From assembly GCA_029257405.1 (NCBI GenBank), contig JARIBO010000055.1:62001-126000 (forward strand): DNA of 64,000 nucleotides, read 5' to 3'. Below, in pieces: positions 37,979 to 46,188 of this stretch. Both the position numbers and the translations under genes were made by a program. The stretch comes from Caryophanales bacterium (GTDB lineage: Bacteria > Bacillota > Bacilli > Bacillales > Amphibacillaceae). Position 1 is the stretch's first letter. Each line of letters begins with the position of its first letter. The notes beneath the pieces are model-generated. The model was given only the letters and a program-made list of their open reading frames with translations, was not told the DNA's origin and searched no databases.

Positions 37979-39106
37979 TTACTTAATGTTAAGTTTAATT
38001 AATGTCATTACTTGAATGATTTGATTGTATAATAGTTTTTCTACCTGATTCATTGCATCATCTAAAGTCATTGGCTTATTTGTTATAGAAAATACACTTG
38101 TAAAAGCATTAGTTAATGCTTGATTATCATTTTGAACACTACCTGAAATTAAAATAATTGGTTTAGTGTACTTTTTTGCTAAATGACTTACGTAAATCGG
38201 CGCTTTACCATTTAATGTTTGATGATCACTTTTTCCTTCGCCTGTAATAACTAGGTCTGCTGAAGCAATACTTGATTGTAAATTTATTTTATTTCCAATT
38301 AATTTAGCTCCTGGCGTTAATTTGGCCCCGATTGAACTAAGGGCAAAACCAAGTCCTCCTGCTGCTCCTGATCCCTCATTATTCTGAAGGTTTCTTTTCG
38401 TATATTCCGCTACTTCATTCGAATAATTAAATAAAGCTTCATCTAGTTTTTTTATTTGTTCTTTTGTTCCTCCTTTTTGTTTACCATAAATATAACTTGC
38501 CCCATTTTGACCACATAATGGATTATTTACATCATTTGCAACTGAAATTATTATGTTTTCTACTCTAGAATCAAAACGACTCCAATCAAGCCTCTTAAGC
38601 TTGTATAAATCTGACCCAAAATAACTTAATTCCCTACCATTTTCGTCAAAACCTTTTACACCTAAGGCATTTAACATACCATATCCACCGTCATTCGTTG
38701 CACTTCCACCTAAACCAATTATTATCCTGGTAAATCCACGATCGATGACATCGCAAATAACTTCACCGACTCCGTAAGATGTTGTTTTTTCTGGATTTCT
38801 ATCCTCATTTTGTATAAGTGTTAATCCACAAATTTTAGCTATTTCTATAATGGCAGTCTCTTCATTAATTACACCATAATAGGTATGAATATTATTTCCA
38901 AGCGGACCTTTACATACAATATTTATTTTATTTCCACCTAATACCTCAATTAGTGTATCTAGCGTACCTTCTCCCCCGTCAGCCATTGGTTTTAATGTCA
39001 CTTCTGCAGATAATAAACTATTTTTAATTGCTTTTTTAATAATTTTTGCAGCCTGACTTGCTGATAAACTACCTTTAAATGAATCTGGCGCTACAGTTAT
39101 CTTCAT
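37979..39106 (-). CDS. glxK: Glycerate kinase
   Basis: It phosphorylates D-glycerate to phosphoglycerate. Family blocks are APDSFKGSLSA at the N-terminus, PMADGGEGTLDTL, GLGGSATNDGG and GAAGGLGFAL, with a late TGEGKSDHQT. The length of 375 is typical. It closes the glyoxylate/hydroxypyruvate to glycerate branch started by the 2-hydroxyacid dehydrogenase at 26653 (inference). GAGGTG precedes the ATG. Confidence 0.92.
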   Translation of the reverse strand: MKITVAPDSFKGSLSASQAAKIIKKAIKNSLLSAEVTLKPMADGGEGTLDTLIEVLGGNKINIVCKGPLGNNIHTYYGVINEETAIIEIAKICGLTLIQNEDRNPEKTTSYGVGEVICDVIDRGFTRIIIGLGGSATNDGGYGMLNALGVKGFDENGRELSYFGSDLYKLKRLDWSRFDSRVENIIISVANDVNNPLCGQNGASYIYGKQKGGTKEQIKKLDEALFNYSNEVAEYTKRNLQNNEGSGAAGGLGFALSSIGAKLTPGAKLIGNKINLQSSIASADLVITGEGKSDHQTLNGKAPIYVSHLAKKYTKPIILISGSVQNDNQALTNAFTSVFSITNKPMTLDDAMNQVEKLLYNQIIQVMTLIKLNIK

Positions 39107-39149
39107 AATTTAAACACCTCTTATCATTTTAATTGTAATTATAGCTAAA

Positions 39150-39287
39150 AAGATCGATCTGTGTTATATTTATTAAGCGATGAGTTGAGTTGCATAAGTC
39201 AAGGAATATTTACAAACATGTTGTGAACGCATGCCTTCTTTGCCGCAAACAATCTTAAAACACCTGTCTTTTGACGGGTGTTTTTTT
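39150..39287 (+). ncRNA. Possible small RNA ending in an orphan terminator
   Basis: The only plus-strand feature here is a strong intrinsic terminator (39257-39287), yet no plus-strand gene lies within 1.8 kb upstream. A stand-alone transcript from the 39.15 kb region would explain it. I see no firm promoter (only TTATAT near 39163), so the 5' end is a guess. Confidence 0.25.
39257..39287 (+). terminator. Orphan plus-strand terminator
   Basis: CACCTGTC-TTTT-GACGGGTG is followed by seven T on the plus strand. It also lies right after the stop of the minus-strand gene at 39286, where it could act weakly in reverse (only four T). Confidence 0.75.
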
Positions 39288-39651
39288 ATTTATTATTTAT
39301 TTTATTAAATTCAGTCAAATGGTTTTTCCACATATTTACATATTCATGAAATTTTTCAGTTGATATCGTTAAAGGTTGATACCCTTCTTGATTTAAATCT
39401 TCATATAAATCTGTTATTTCTGTTCTAATTTTATTGATTTCAACTGCACAACGATTACCCGTTAAGACAATTTTATCTGCCCTGTTGGTACGCACTTTAT
39501 CAAACGCTAGTTCGAGTTCATGCGATAATAACTTTGCATCTGACATTAAAAACTCTGCTAAAATAGCATATTTTTCTTCAAAAAACCGAATTACTAACCG
39601 TTTTTTTTCATACCCTTTATTTTTTAATGTGATTTCTTTTAATTCATACAT
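39286..39651 (-). CDS. Hypothetical cytoplasmic protein, possible immunity partner of the EndoU lipoprotein
   Basis: The 121-residue protein is soluble, mixed alpha/beta, with no signal. It has blocks KKRLVIRFFEEKYAIL and DKIVLTGNRCAVEINKI. I recognise no family. It begins 12 bases after the EndoU-like lipoprotein gene on the same strand, behind an AAGGCGG site. In polymorphic toxin loci the immunity gene directly follows the toxin gene; this is the only reason for the suggestion. Confidence 0.55.
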   Translation of the reverse strand: MYELKEITLKNKGYEKKRLVIRFFEEKYAILAEFLMSDAKLLSHELELAFDKVRTNRADKIVLTGNRCAVEINKIRTEITDLYEDLNQEGYQPLTISTEKFHEYVNMWKNHLTEFNKINNK

Positions 39652-39663
39652 AAATCCACCGCC

Positions 39664-40200
39664 TTAATATACTGGAAATGCAGAAATGATTTTATTTTGA
39701 TTATCTAAGTACATCCGCACTATAACCCCTTCATCTGTTAACCCTTCATACGTATTACCATTAATATGTGTACGATTATCATATGCTTCATTAATTGCAT
39801 CAACAACATCTTGTGAATCCCATTCATCTGAAAAGAAAGTCGATTTCCCATTATTGGATGTTTTACTTACATCACTTACTTTAACTTTTGCTTCATAGAC
39901 ACCATTTTCATCTGGTTTTGAACGTGAGCCTTCGATAATCTCACCTTTTTTTGTATCTAATTGATCATAATGAAAGCCTACCGCTTGTCCTTTTCGATTT
40001 ATTTCTCCTTCTAAAATATGTGCTAATGCATGATTTTTGAAGTTTTCTGTATCTATTAATTCTTTAAGAGGCGTTATTTCACTTGTTGCCACTTCAGTAG
40101 GAGTTTCTTCTATAAAGTCTATTATTTCATCAATCGAACAACCTACTAGGAATAAAATACTTAGTACAAATATAATAAAACTTTTTAACTTTAGATTCAT
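39664..40200 (-). CDS. Lipoprotein with EndoU-type nuclease-like domain
   Basis: The signal peptide ends in a lipobox LVGC (Cys21), so the protein is anchored outside. After an acidic spacer, residues 55-178 look like a bacterial EndoU domain: HALAHILEGEI (His61), GQAVGFHYD (His77), NGVYEAKV, STFFSDEW (Ser120/Thr121) and IISAFPVY at the very end. EndoU toxins are RNases carried by polymorphic and contact-dependent systems. Here the domain stands alone on a lipoprotein. It could be an interbacterial toxin, or a stress or scavenging nuclease. Next genes: a possible immunity protein downstream, a large unknown protein 26 bp upstream. Confidence 0.7.
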   Translation of the reverse strand: MNLKLKSFIIFVLSILFLVGCSIDEIIDFIEETPTEVATSEITPLKELIDTENFKNHALAHILEGEINRKGQAVGFHYDQLDTKKGEIIEGSRSKPDENGVYEAKVKVSDVSKTSNNGKSTFFSDEWDSQDVVDAINEAYDNRTHINGNTYEGLTDEGVIVRMYLDNQNKIISAFPVY

Positions 40201-40226
40201 TTTTTCACTTCCTTATAACAAATCTT

Positions 40227-41597
40227 TTAAGATTCATACAAAATTCCAGTGTGTGCATCAATTAAATTCGCATTTAACTTTTCATTAGAAAATACTGGTT
40301 GATAAATTAACTCATAAATTATATGTCCTGACTCTTGTATCTTTTTCTTAAACGCAAGCTCCATTATAAAATCTTGTGCATACAATTCTTTTGCTTCAGA
40401 CTCAGATACTGTCGCAAATACATTAATATGACATAATTCTTTTTCTGTAATAGTTGTTGCACAAAATTTATTAATCATTTTTGTATATTTACCAACTCCT
40501 ACATAAGCAACTTGGTTTTCAATTTCTATACTGTCGTGAATTTGATTAAAATAAAACAAATAATTGGGCTCATACTTCAAGTCATGATCAACTTGATTAT
40601 CTATATCTAATTCTAAAATATCAAATAATTCATCAGCTTTTGGATAAATAGTAAATAAAAAATCTAATGCTTGATTAAACGCTTCTTTTTTTGTTATTTC
40701 TTGATTATATACTTGTTCTAATCGTTCACCATCGTTAATTTGAACAATTTGGTTTGTATGCTTATTAATTTTGTATTTTATAACACCTAATTGAGATTTA
40801 TTTACATCATAATTTAATGGTGAGACATTTTTTTTAGCTAACTTTGACCATAATTCTATTTTACAATTACGTTTATTCCTTTTACCTACTCTTTGGTAAC
40901 TATCATCTAATCCTAAAACTCTAAATAAATTTTTACTACTTGTTTCAAAAGGTTCTAAACCTTTCAACTTTTGTTTAGTTGAAATTAACTCTCCTATTTC
41001 TTCACCAGAAGCTGGGATATGTTTAACCATTTCATTAATTCGGTAGTAAAGCTGATAGTGCTCTTGGTTTTTTATTTTGCTTATTTTTAAATCTAAATTA
41101 AGGCTATTTAAATGAACTCTTTTTGCCTCTTCAACTGTAATAATTTGATCTGGGTAGATCACTTCATATTTATCAATTTTACTTTCTAGTTCTAATAGAT
41201 TTCCTGATAAATCCAAACGCATATAGATACCTGTTTCAGGTAATTTTAAATTATATTTTGTTTCTTTTTCTTCATAAAAAACTTTATAGTTATAATTAGT
41301 CATTAAAATAGATGACAAAGTTAAATCCAACTTTTTATACACTGTTTTTATCAATGTATCTGTTATTTCTAATAATTCATTTTCATCTAAAGAATGCTTT
41401 AATACCTTATCTTTATTCCCACTGTACATGTATTTGATTAATTTACCTGATTTTGTTAATTGTAAATTTCCAATCACATGGGATTTTTTATTTGAAAGAT
41501 CATAATAATTAATATTTTTATTTGTTAAATTTTCATTTAACTTCACTGTATGAAATTCTAATATATATTTTTGGATTAATTCAATTGTATGTGTCAT
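40227..41597 (-). CDS. Large hypothetical protein with YcdB/YcdC-like repeats
   Basis: The 456-residue protein has no signal peptide or membrane helix. It contains repeated PepSY-like units: DQIITVEEAKRVHL near 148 and NQEITKKEAFNQALDFL near 300, each followed by beta strands, resembling YcdB/YcdC repeat proteins of Bacillus. The C-terminus ends with a PepSY-like NLIDAHTGILYES. The function is unknown. It is the first gene of an apparent three-gene unit with the EndoU lipoprotein and the 39286 gene. GGGAG precedes the ATG. Confidence 0.6.
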   Translation of the reverse strand: MTHTIELIQKYILEFHTVKLNENLTNKNINYYDLSNKKSHVIGNLQLTKSGKLIKYMYSGNKDKVLKHSLDENELLEITDTLIKTVYKKLDLTLSSILMTNYNYKVFYEEKETKYNLKLPETGIYMRLDLSGNLLELESKIDKYEVIYPDQIITVEEAKRVHLNSLNLDLKISKIKNQEHYQLYYRINEMVKHIPASGEEIGELISTKQKLKGLEPFETSSKNLFRVLGLDDSYQRVGKRNKRNCKIELWSKLAKKNVSPLNYDVNKSQLGVIKYKINKHTNQIVQINDGERLEQVYNQEITKKEAFNQALDFLFTIYPKADELFDILELDIDNQVDHDLKYEPNYLFYFNQIHDSIEIENQVAYVGVGKYTKMINKFCATTITEKELCHINVFATVSESEAKELYAQDFIMELAFKKKIQESGHIIYELIYQPVFSNEKLNANLIDAHTGILYES

Positions 41598-41774
41598 ATA
41601 AACTCCCTTGAATTTTGTTATTTACTAAATTTATTATAGACTTGTACCCATATTTTTACTAGGTTTAATACTTTTTTTTCTTAGATTAAAAAATAAATGT
41701 TTAGATAATAGGTTATGGTGGAATATAACTTTTAAGCAAAAAACAATAGTTAACTAAAAAGGGGGATTCTTACA

Positions 41775-41921
41775 ATGCTTTGGACGATTATTGGTATATT
41801 AATTCTGTTATGGATTTTAGGTTTTGCATTCGATATTGCTGGTAACTTAGTTCATATTATCCTTGTTATTGCATTAATAGTCTTAATCATTCGTATTTTT
41901 ACTGGTGGTCGAGCACCATAG
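41775..41921 (+). CDS. Lmo0937-family membrane miniprotein (copy 1)
   Basis: A 48-residue protein with two membrane helices: MLWTIIGILILLWILGFAF, then GNLVHIILVIALIVLIIRIF, ending TGGRAP. This pattern is the lmo0937 family (DUF5670) of Listeria, Bacillus and staphylococci, of unknown function and often stress-linked. AAAGGGGGA lies before the ATG. An almost identical copy follows after 65 bp. Confidence 0.85.
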   Translation: MLWTIIGILILLWILGFAFDIAGNLVHIILVIALIVLIIRIFTGGRAP

Positions 41922-41986
41922 ATCATAAACATTTGCTAGGTTAGGTTAAATAAATATATATCTTAAATTAAAAAGGAGGGAAAACA

Positions 41987-42133
41987 ATGCTTTGGACAAT
42001 AATCGGTATACTCATTATTTTATGGATTTTAGGATTTGCATTTGAAATTGGTGGAAATTTAGTTCACATTATTCTCGTTATTGCATTAATTGTCTTATTA
42101 CTTCGTATCTTTACTGGAGGACGAGCACCCTAG
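41987..42133 (+). CDS. Lmo0937-family membrane miniprotein (copy 2)
   Basis: Also 48 residues, differing from copy 1 at only a few positions (for example Phe-Glu-Ile-Gly for Phe-Asp-Ile-Ala, and LLL for LII near the end). AAAGGAGGG precedes the ATG. The two copies share a terminator after this gene, so they form one unit. The high identity of proteins with many silent DNA differences suggests an old duplication under purifying selection. Confidence 0.85.
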   Translation: MLWTIIGILIILWILGFAFEIGGNLVHIILVIALIVLLLRIFTGGRAP

Positions 42134-42149
42134 ATAGTACTTATTACAC

Positions 42150-42184
42150 CTAAAAAGCAATCACATTAAGTGATTGCTTTTTAG
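42150..42184 (+). terminator. Terminator of the miniprotein pair
   Basis: A perfect stem CTAAAAAGCAATCAC/GTGATTGCTTTTTAG with loop ATTAA. Confidence 0.88.
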
Positions 42185-42232
42185 CTATCTACAACTTTTC
42201 TTATCTAAATTAATAGAAAGGAAATGATAATT

Positions 42233-43984
42233 GTGGAAAAAATAAAACCTCTACCACTGCCTAACTTGGAACACTTAAATACTGATTTAAAACATTGGAT
42301 TAAACCACTTGTATCTGACTTAGAATATATTCACACAGTTCAATCAATTGATTATTTTTTTCATCAAAGTAATCAGGCAACTATTTTACAAAAGAAGCTC
42401 GAGGCATTTAATAATAAATACCCCAAAAACTGGCTAACACCTCTTTGGAATGAATTATACCTTAAATATAGAAACAAACTTCACACTGGAACAAACTACA
42501 GTATGATTTTTTATAACGATTATTACCCTCACATAAAAACAATTGAAAATTTAACTGGAAAAACAATTCGTATTCTTTCAGAGTTTTATAAAATAATTAT
42601 GAATAACGACCTTGTTCAAAAAAAATTAGTAGAGCCTAATATTTGTCTCAAACAATACTTTAATATTTTTAAAGCCATACGTATACCCCAAGTTGAAATT
42701 GATCAATACAAAGTTCCTAAAAATGAAAAAAATCAATTTATCATTATTATTATGAATAATCATTTTTATAAACTAAATATTACAGATAATAATGGTAATA
42801 CTTATAATACTAAAACTTTAACGCAAGCAATTAAAAACATTTTAAATGAATCGACCAAATCTAACGAGAACACATTAAATATTGGTTTATTAACTACAGC
42901 AAAGCGTGACGAAGCAGCTTCTATTTATAATGAACTCATCTTAAACAAACAAAATAAAACTTTTTTCAAATGGATTGAGAATGCTCTTTTTTTACTTCAT
43001 TTTGATTTAGAAAGTACAAATTCTAAATTAGCAATTGAACGCTTATTTCTTAATGCTGATAATAAATATTTTGATAAAACACTTCAAGTTGTTATTACTC
43101 AAGATTTGCATATCGGGTTAAATATTGAACATACAGGAGTAGATGGTGCTACTATCTTAACCTTAGTAGATTATTTAACACATCATTTAAAAAATAATCC
43201 TGAAAATAATGAAAAAATAAACGAATTATTTTTAGAACCTTTAAATTTCTCATTATCACCTTTAATTGAAAAGAAATTAAATAAACTTCATAAATTAAAT
43301 AAATTTGATCAAAAAAACTATCATGTAAATTATTTGATGATTAATTTTTTAGGTAAATCTAAGATAAAATCACTTGGGTTTAGTCCGGATGCATTCTTTC
43401 AAATCGCCTTACAAATTGCTCAGTATAAAACTTTCGGAGTTATGAAGAGTACTTATGAACCTGTTTCAATGAAAATATATGATGAAGGCAGAACTGAATG
43501 TGCGCGCCCTTCTACACAAAGTCAATTAATTTTAGCAAAAGCTTGGAATCAGAATAAAAATGACGACGTCTTATTTGAATTAATACAAAGTGCAGCGAAT
43601 GAACATGTAAATAGAATTAAGCAATGTATCAATGGTAATGGTGTAGAACGTCATATGTATGGGCTTGAATCAATGTATCTAAAACATAAAAATGAACTCG
43701 ATTTTAACAAACCTAAAGTTTTTACAAGTCTTGGCTATCAAACATTAAAAAATGATTTTTTATCAACTACAAATGTTTCTCATCCTTCAATAAAGCATTT
43801 TATATTTGGTCCAACTTCTGAAAATGGCTTTGGTATTTTTTACTCTTTATTAAATAATGAAATAATTATTAATATTTCTTCACGAACTGAAAATAATCCT
43901 CAAGCTAAACGATTACTTAATCACCTAGAAAAGACTTTATTAGAATTGATGCAATTCTTAAAAAATAAAAAACTTCCCTATTAG
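42233..43984 (+). CDS. Choline/carnitine O-acyltransferase-family protein
   Basis: The protein moves acyl groups between CoA and carnitine or a similar alcohol. The catalytic His300 lies in EHTGVDGA, the substrate segment reads EPVSMKIYDEGRTECARPST, and HMYGLESM and GFGIFYSLLN match further family blocks. The 583-residue length fits. The start is GTG 42233, 10 bases after AAAGGA; ATG 42224 is too close to that site. This family is mainly eukaryotic and scattered in bacteria. A role with the osmolyte carnitine is possible but unproven. Confidence 0.82.
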   Translation: MEKIKPLPLPNLEHLNTDLKHWIKPLVSDLEYIHTVQSIDYFFHQSNQATILQKKLEAFNNKYPKNWLTPLWNELYLKYRNKLHTGTNYSMIFYNDYYPHIKTIENLTGKTIRILSEFYKIIMNNDLVQKKLVEPNICLKQYFNIFKAIRIPQVEIDQYKVPKNEKNQFIIIIMNNHFYKLNITDNNGNTYNTKTLTQAIKNILNESTKSNENTLNIGLLTTAKRDEAASIYNELILNKQNKTFFKWIENALFLLHFDLESTNSKLAIERLFLNADNKYFDKTLQVVITQDLHIGLNIEHTGVDGATILTLVDYLTHHLKNNPENNEKINELFLEPLNFSLSPLIEKKLNKLHKLNKFDQKNYHVNYLMINFLGKSKIKSLGFSPDAFFQIALQIAQYKTFGVMKSTYEPVSMKIYDEGRTECARPSTQSQLILAKAWNQNKNDDVLFELIQSAANEHVNRIKQCINGNGVERHMYGLESMYLKHKNELDFNKPKVFTSLGYQTLKNDFLSTTNVSHPSIKHFIFGPTSENGFGIFYSLLNNEIIINISSRTENNPQAKRLLNHLEKTLLELMQFLKNKKLPY

Positions 43985-43993
43985 GAAGTTTTT
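43968..43993. terminator. Bidirectional terminator
   Basis: AAAACTTCC and its complement, with a 6-base loop, overlap the 3' end of the acyltransferase gene and abut the lipoprotein stop. Confidence 0.8.
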
Positions 43994-44901
43994 CATGAAA
44001 AATATTTAGTTAATAATTCTTTAGTTCGAGCTTCTTTTAGTTTTATACTTTTCTCTAGTGCCTCTAGCTCGTTAAATTGGTAGCGTATATTTTGTATTTC
44101 TGCTTCATAATTAGCTAACCATTCACGCTGAACCGTTCTTAAACTATCTTCTTCTTTAGGAAATTCTTTAATAATTGATTGATAAACTTTATTTAGTATT
44201 TCATCATAAACTTCTTCAGTTTCATTTAATGCTTGTAAAATACTGTCATATTGATTCTCTTTCTTTATATCTTTTAGTTTATTTTTACTCTTTTCTGCTT
44301 TTGTTAAATCACTTTCATATTTTAATAATAAGGTGTCTAATTTCTTTTTCTTCTTAGCTAATTTTTCTTCTTCTTCAAACTTTTTATATGATTTTGTATA
44401 TACTTCTCGCATAGAAACAACTTCTGCTTTAGCAAATTCAATTTCTTTGTTTTCTTCAAGTTCTTTTAATAATATGTTCGCTTCATCATATAAATCATCA
44501 TCTATATTAGCTTGAATTTCAGATAATTTATTTGTTACTTGTTTTTCTAAATTAACTTGTTCTATCATTACTTTTTTTGTTTCATCAATTTCTTTTTTTA
44601 ATTTAGGATGAACAGAATCAAGCGTCCCAAAAGAGTCTATCACGTCAGACACTTTATCCCAATCTCTTTTTTCTTTAAATTTTTCTAATTCTTGATATTT
44701 TAATAAGCCAGTTTCAATATTAAGTGCGACATTATCTTCTGGCTTTTCATTTAAAGCAACTTGAATAGAATCATATGCTTGATCAAACTCTTCATTTACT
44801 AAATGATTTTCTGTTTCTTCAATAGCATCTGTATAAACTTTACTAAAACTACAACCTGACACGAGGATAATGATTAAAAAAACAGTTATAATACGCTTCA
44901 A
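43993..44901 (-). CDS. Lipoprotein with C-terminal LprI-like domain
   Basis: A 302-residue lipoprotein (lipobox LVSGC, Cys17). The middle is TPR-like and coiled coil (about 20-200), rich in Lys/Glu. The last third (about 215-302) resembles the LprI/DUF1311 domain, with YDSILQALNETEEVYDEIL and LRTVQREWLANYEAE, though the usual Cys pairs are missing. LprI-type proteins can inhibit lysozyme, but the function here is not known. It is a single gene. Confidence 0.6.
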   Translation of the reverse strand: MKRIITVFLIIILVSGCSFSKVYTDAIEETENHLVNEEFDQAYDSIQVALNEKPEDNVALNIETGLLKYQELEKFKEKRDWDKVSDVIDSFGTLDSVHPKLKKEIDETKKVMIEQVNLEKQVTNKLSEIQANIDDDLYDEANILLKELEENKEIEFAKAEVVSMREVYTKSYKKFEEEEKLAKKKKKLDTLLLKYESDLTKAEKSKNKLKDIKKENQYDSILQALNETEEVYDEILNKVYQSIIKEFPKEEDSLRTVQREWLANYEAEIQNIRYQFNELEALEKSIKLKEARTKELLTKYFS

Positions 44902-45004
44902 ATTTAAAACTCCTTTAGCTTCTTACCACAACAATACTTTTTCATTATACCATGTTTAACAGAATTGTTTAAAACGAAACTAAATATTATCAAAATAAAC
45001 TGTC

Positions 45005-45307
45005 TCACCAATTCATTAATACAAATATAATTGAAAAACTTACAACTCCAGAAGCTGTCATTCCTATTAAAAATAAATAAGGTGTTAACAACTGCTTAGT
45101 TATCTTCTCAGTATTTATAAAGGTAATCGCTCGATAAAGAGCTGTTATAAAAAGACTTATGCTAATAATGCCAGTAACTAACATGACATACACAGGTTGT
45201 AATTGACTGATTAACATATTCAGTCCAATAGCTATCAACGGACCTAACATGCCGATTAAAATAGCTATTATTAAAGGTAATACTATCTTTAAATGATACT
45301 TTTTCAA
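45005..45307 (-). CDS. Hypothetical membrane protein (100 aa)
   Basis: Three hydrophobic helices are predicted (about 7-32, 38-60, 76-98) separated by a short charged loop NTEKITKQ. I do not recognise a family. It lies between the LprI-like lipoprotein and the TetR gene on the same strand but with 100-bp gaps, so it is probably a separate unit. Only a moderate ribosome site is seen. Confidence 0.6.
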   Translation of the reverse strand: MKKYHLKIVLPLIIAILIGMLGPLIAIGLNMLISQLQPVYVMLVTGIISISLFITALYRAITFINTEKITKQLLTPYLFLIGMTASGVVSFSIIFVLMNW

Positions 45308-45424
45308 TTGAATTCAACTCACTTTTATTTTTTTAGACTTTACTAAGTATATGCTAGTTAATATTATTGTACAACAATATTACCATTACTTTCTTTCCTT
45401 AAGTATGAGATAGACACACTAACT

Positions 45425-46021
45425 TCACTTTTTTAAATAAGATTCTACAGGATAATGATTTAATATTTTACACATCTGTTTGGCCATGAATTCTGGCGTT
45501 TGTTTAAGGTCGTTTTTTATCCATTCTAAAATTAATCCTAAAATGCCATAAGCATAGAATGAAGAATAAAGATTATTGTCTAATTCTTTTTCAGATTTTG
45601 TTAAAAGAACGATTTCATCTTTATAAAAGACGATCAAAGCTTTTAAAAACTTTTCACTAAAGCCTATTATATTTTCATATTTATTCCATAGTAAATAAAA
45701 TGATTTATTATCGATAATATGATTAAATACATTAATATCTTTTGGAGAAATTGAACCTAAATGAATATAATTTTCCCCTAAGTACGCCGATTTAATAACT
45801 TTAATAAGACTATTTACTTGATCATTAATTACTTCTTTTACAAGTTCATCCTTATTCGTATAATGTCTATAAAATGTTGTTCGATTATAATCTGACAAAG
45901 TAATAATATCTGTAACAGTTATTTCGTAATAATTTTTAGTTTTCATTAATTCAATTAATCCGTTCTTTAGTAATCTTTTCGTTCGACGGACACGTTTATC
46001 TATATGTTCCTTGTTATCCAT
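45425..46021 (-). CDS. TetR-family transcriptional regulator
   Basis: The N-terminal HTH (about 12-58) contains IELMKTKNYYEITVTDI and YNRTTFYRHYTNKDELV, a standard TetR domain. The C-terminal ligand domain (60-198) is of the kind seen in DhaS-like members. It is divergent from the flavin dehydrogenase at 46189 across 167 bp and probably controls it (inference from position). No clear operator palindrome was found. Confidence 0.85.
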   Translation of the reverse strand: MDNKEHIDKRVRRTKRLLKNGLIELMKTKNYYEITVTDIITLSDYNRTTFYRHYTNKDELVKEVINDQVNSLIKVIKSAYLGENYIHLGSISPKDINVFNHIIDNKSFYLLWNKYENIIGFSEKFLKALIVFYKDEIVLLTKSEKELDNNLYSSFYAYGILGLILEWIKNDLKQTPEFMAKQMCKILNHYPVESYLKK

Positions 46022-46093
46022 TGCTTCTTCCCTACTTTCACAACTCTTTTATTTATTTTGTTGCTTATAAGTACATAATTGCTTTTTTGCTGA

Positions 46094-46121
46094 TTGAACT
46101 AAAATACTACTACATTATACT
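46094..46121 (+). promoter_or_regulatory. Sigma-A promoter of the flavin dehydrogenase gene
   Basis: TTGAAC (46094-46099), a 16-bp spacer and TATACT (46116-46121) lie 67 bases before the start codon. A TetR operator would be expected nearby. Confidence 0.55.
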
Positions 46122-46188
46122 TGATATACATAGTCTTTTTCATTATTTTCAGAAAATTTAAGAATATCAAAAGGAGATGATTTATTTG

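Noticed and set aside
41699-41725. Sigma-B promoter before the Lmo0937-type pair
   Set aside because: GTTTAG-15-GGAATA matches the consensus only partly; mentioned as a possibility but not called as a feature.
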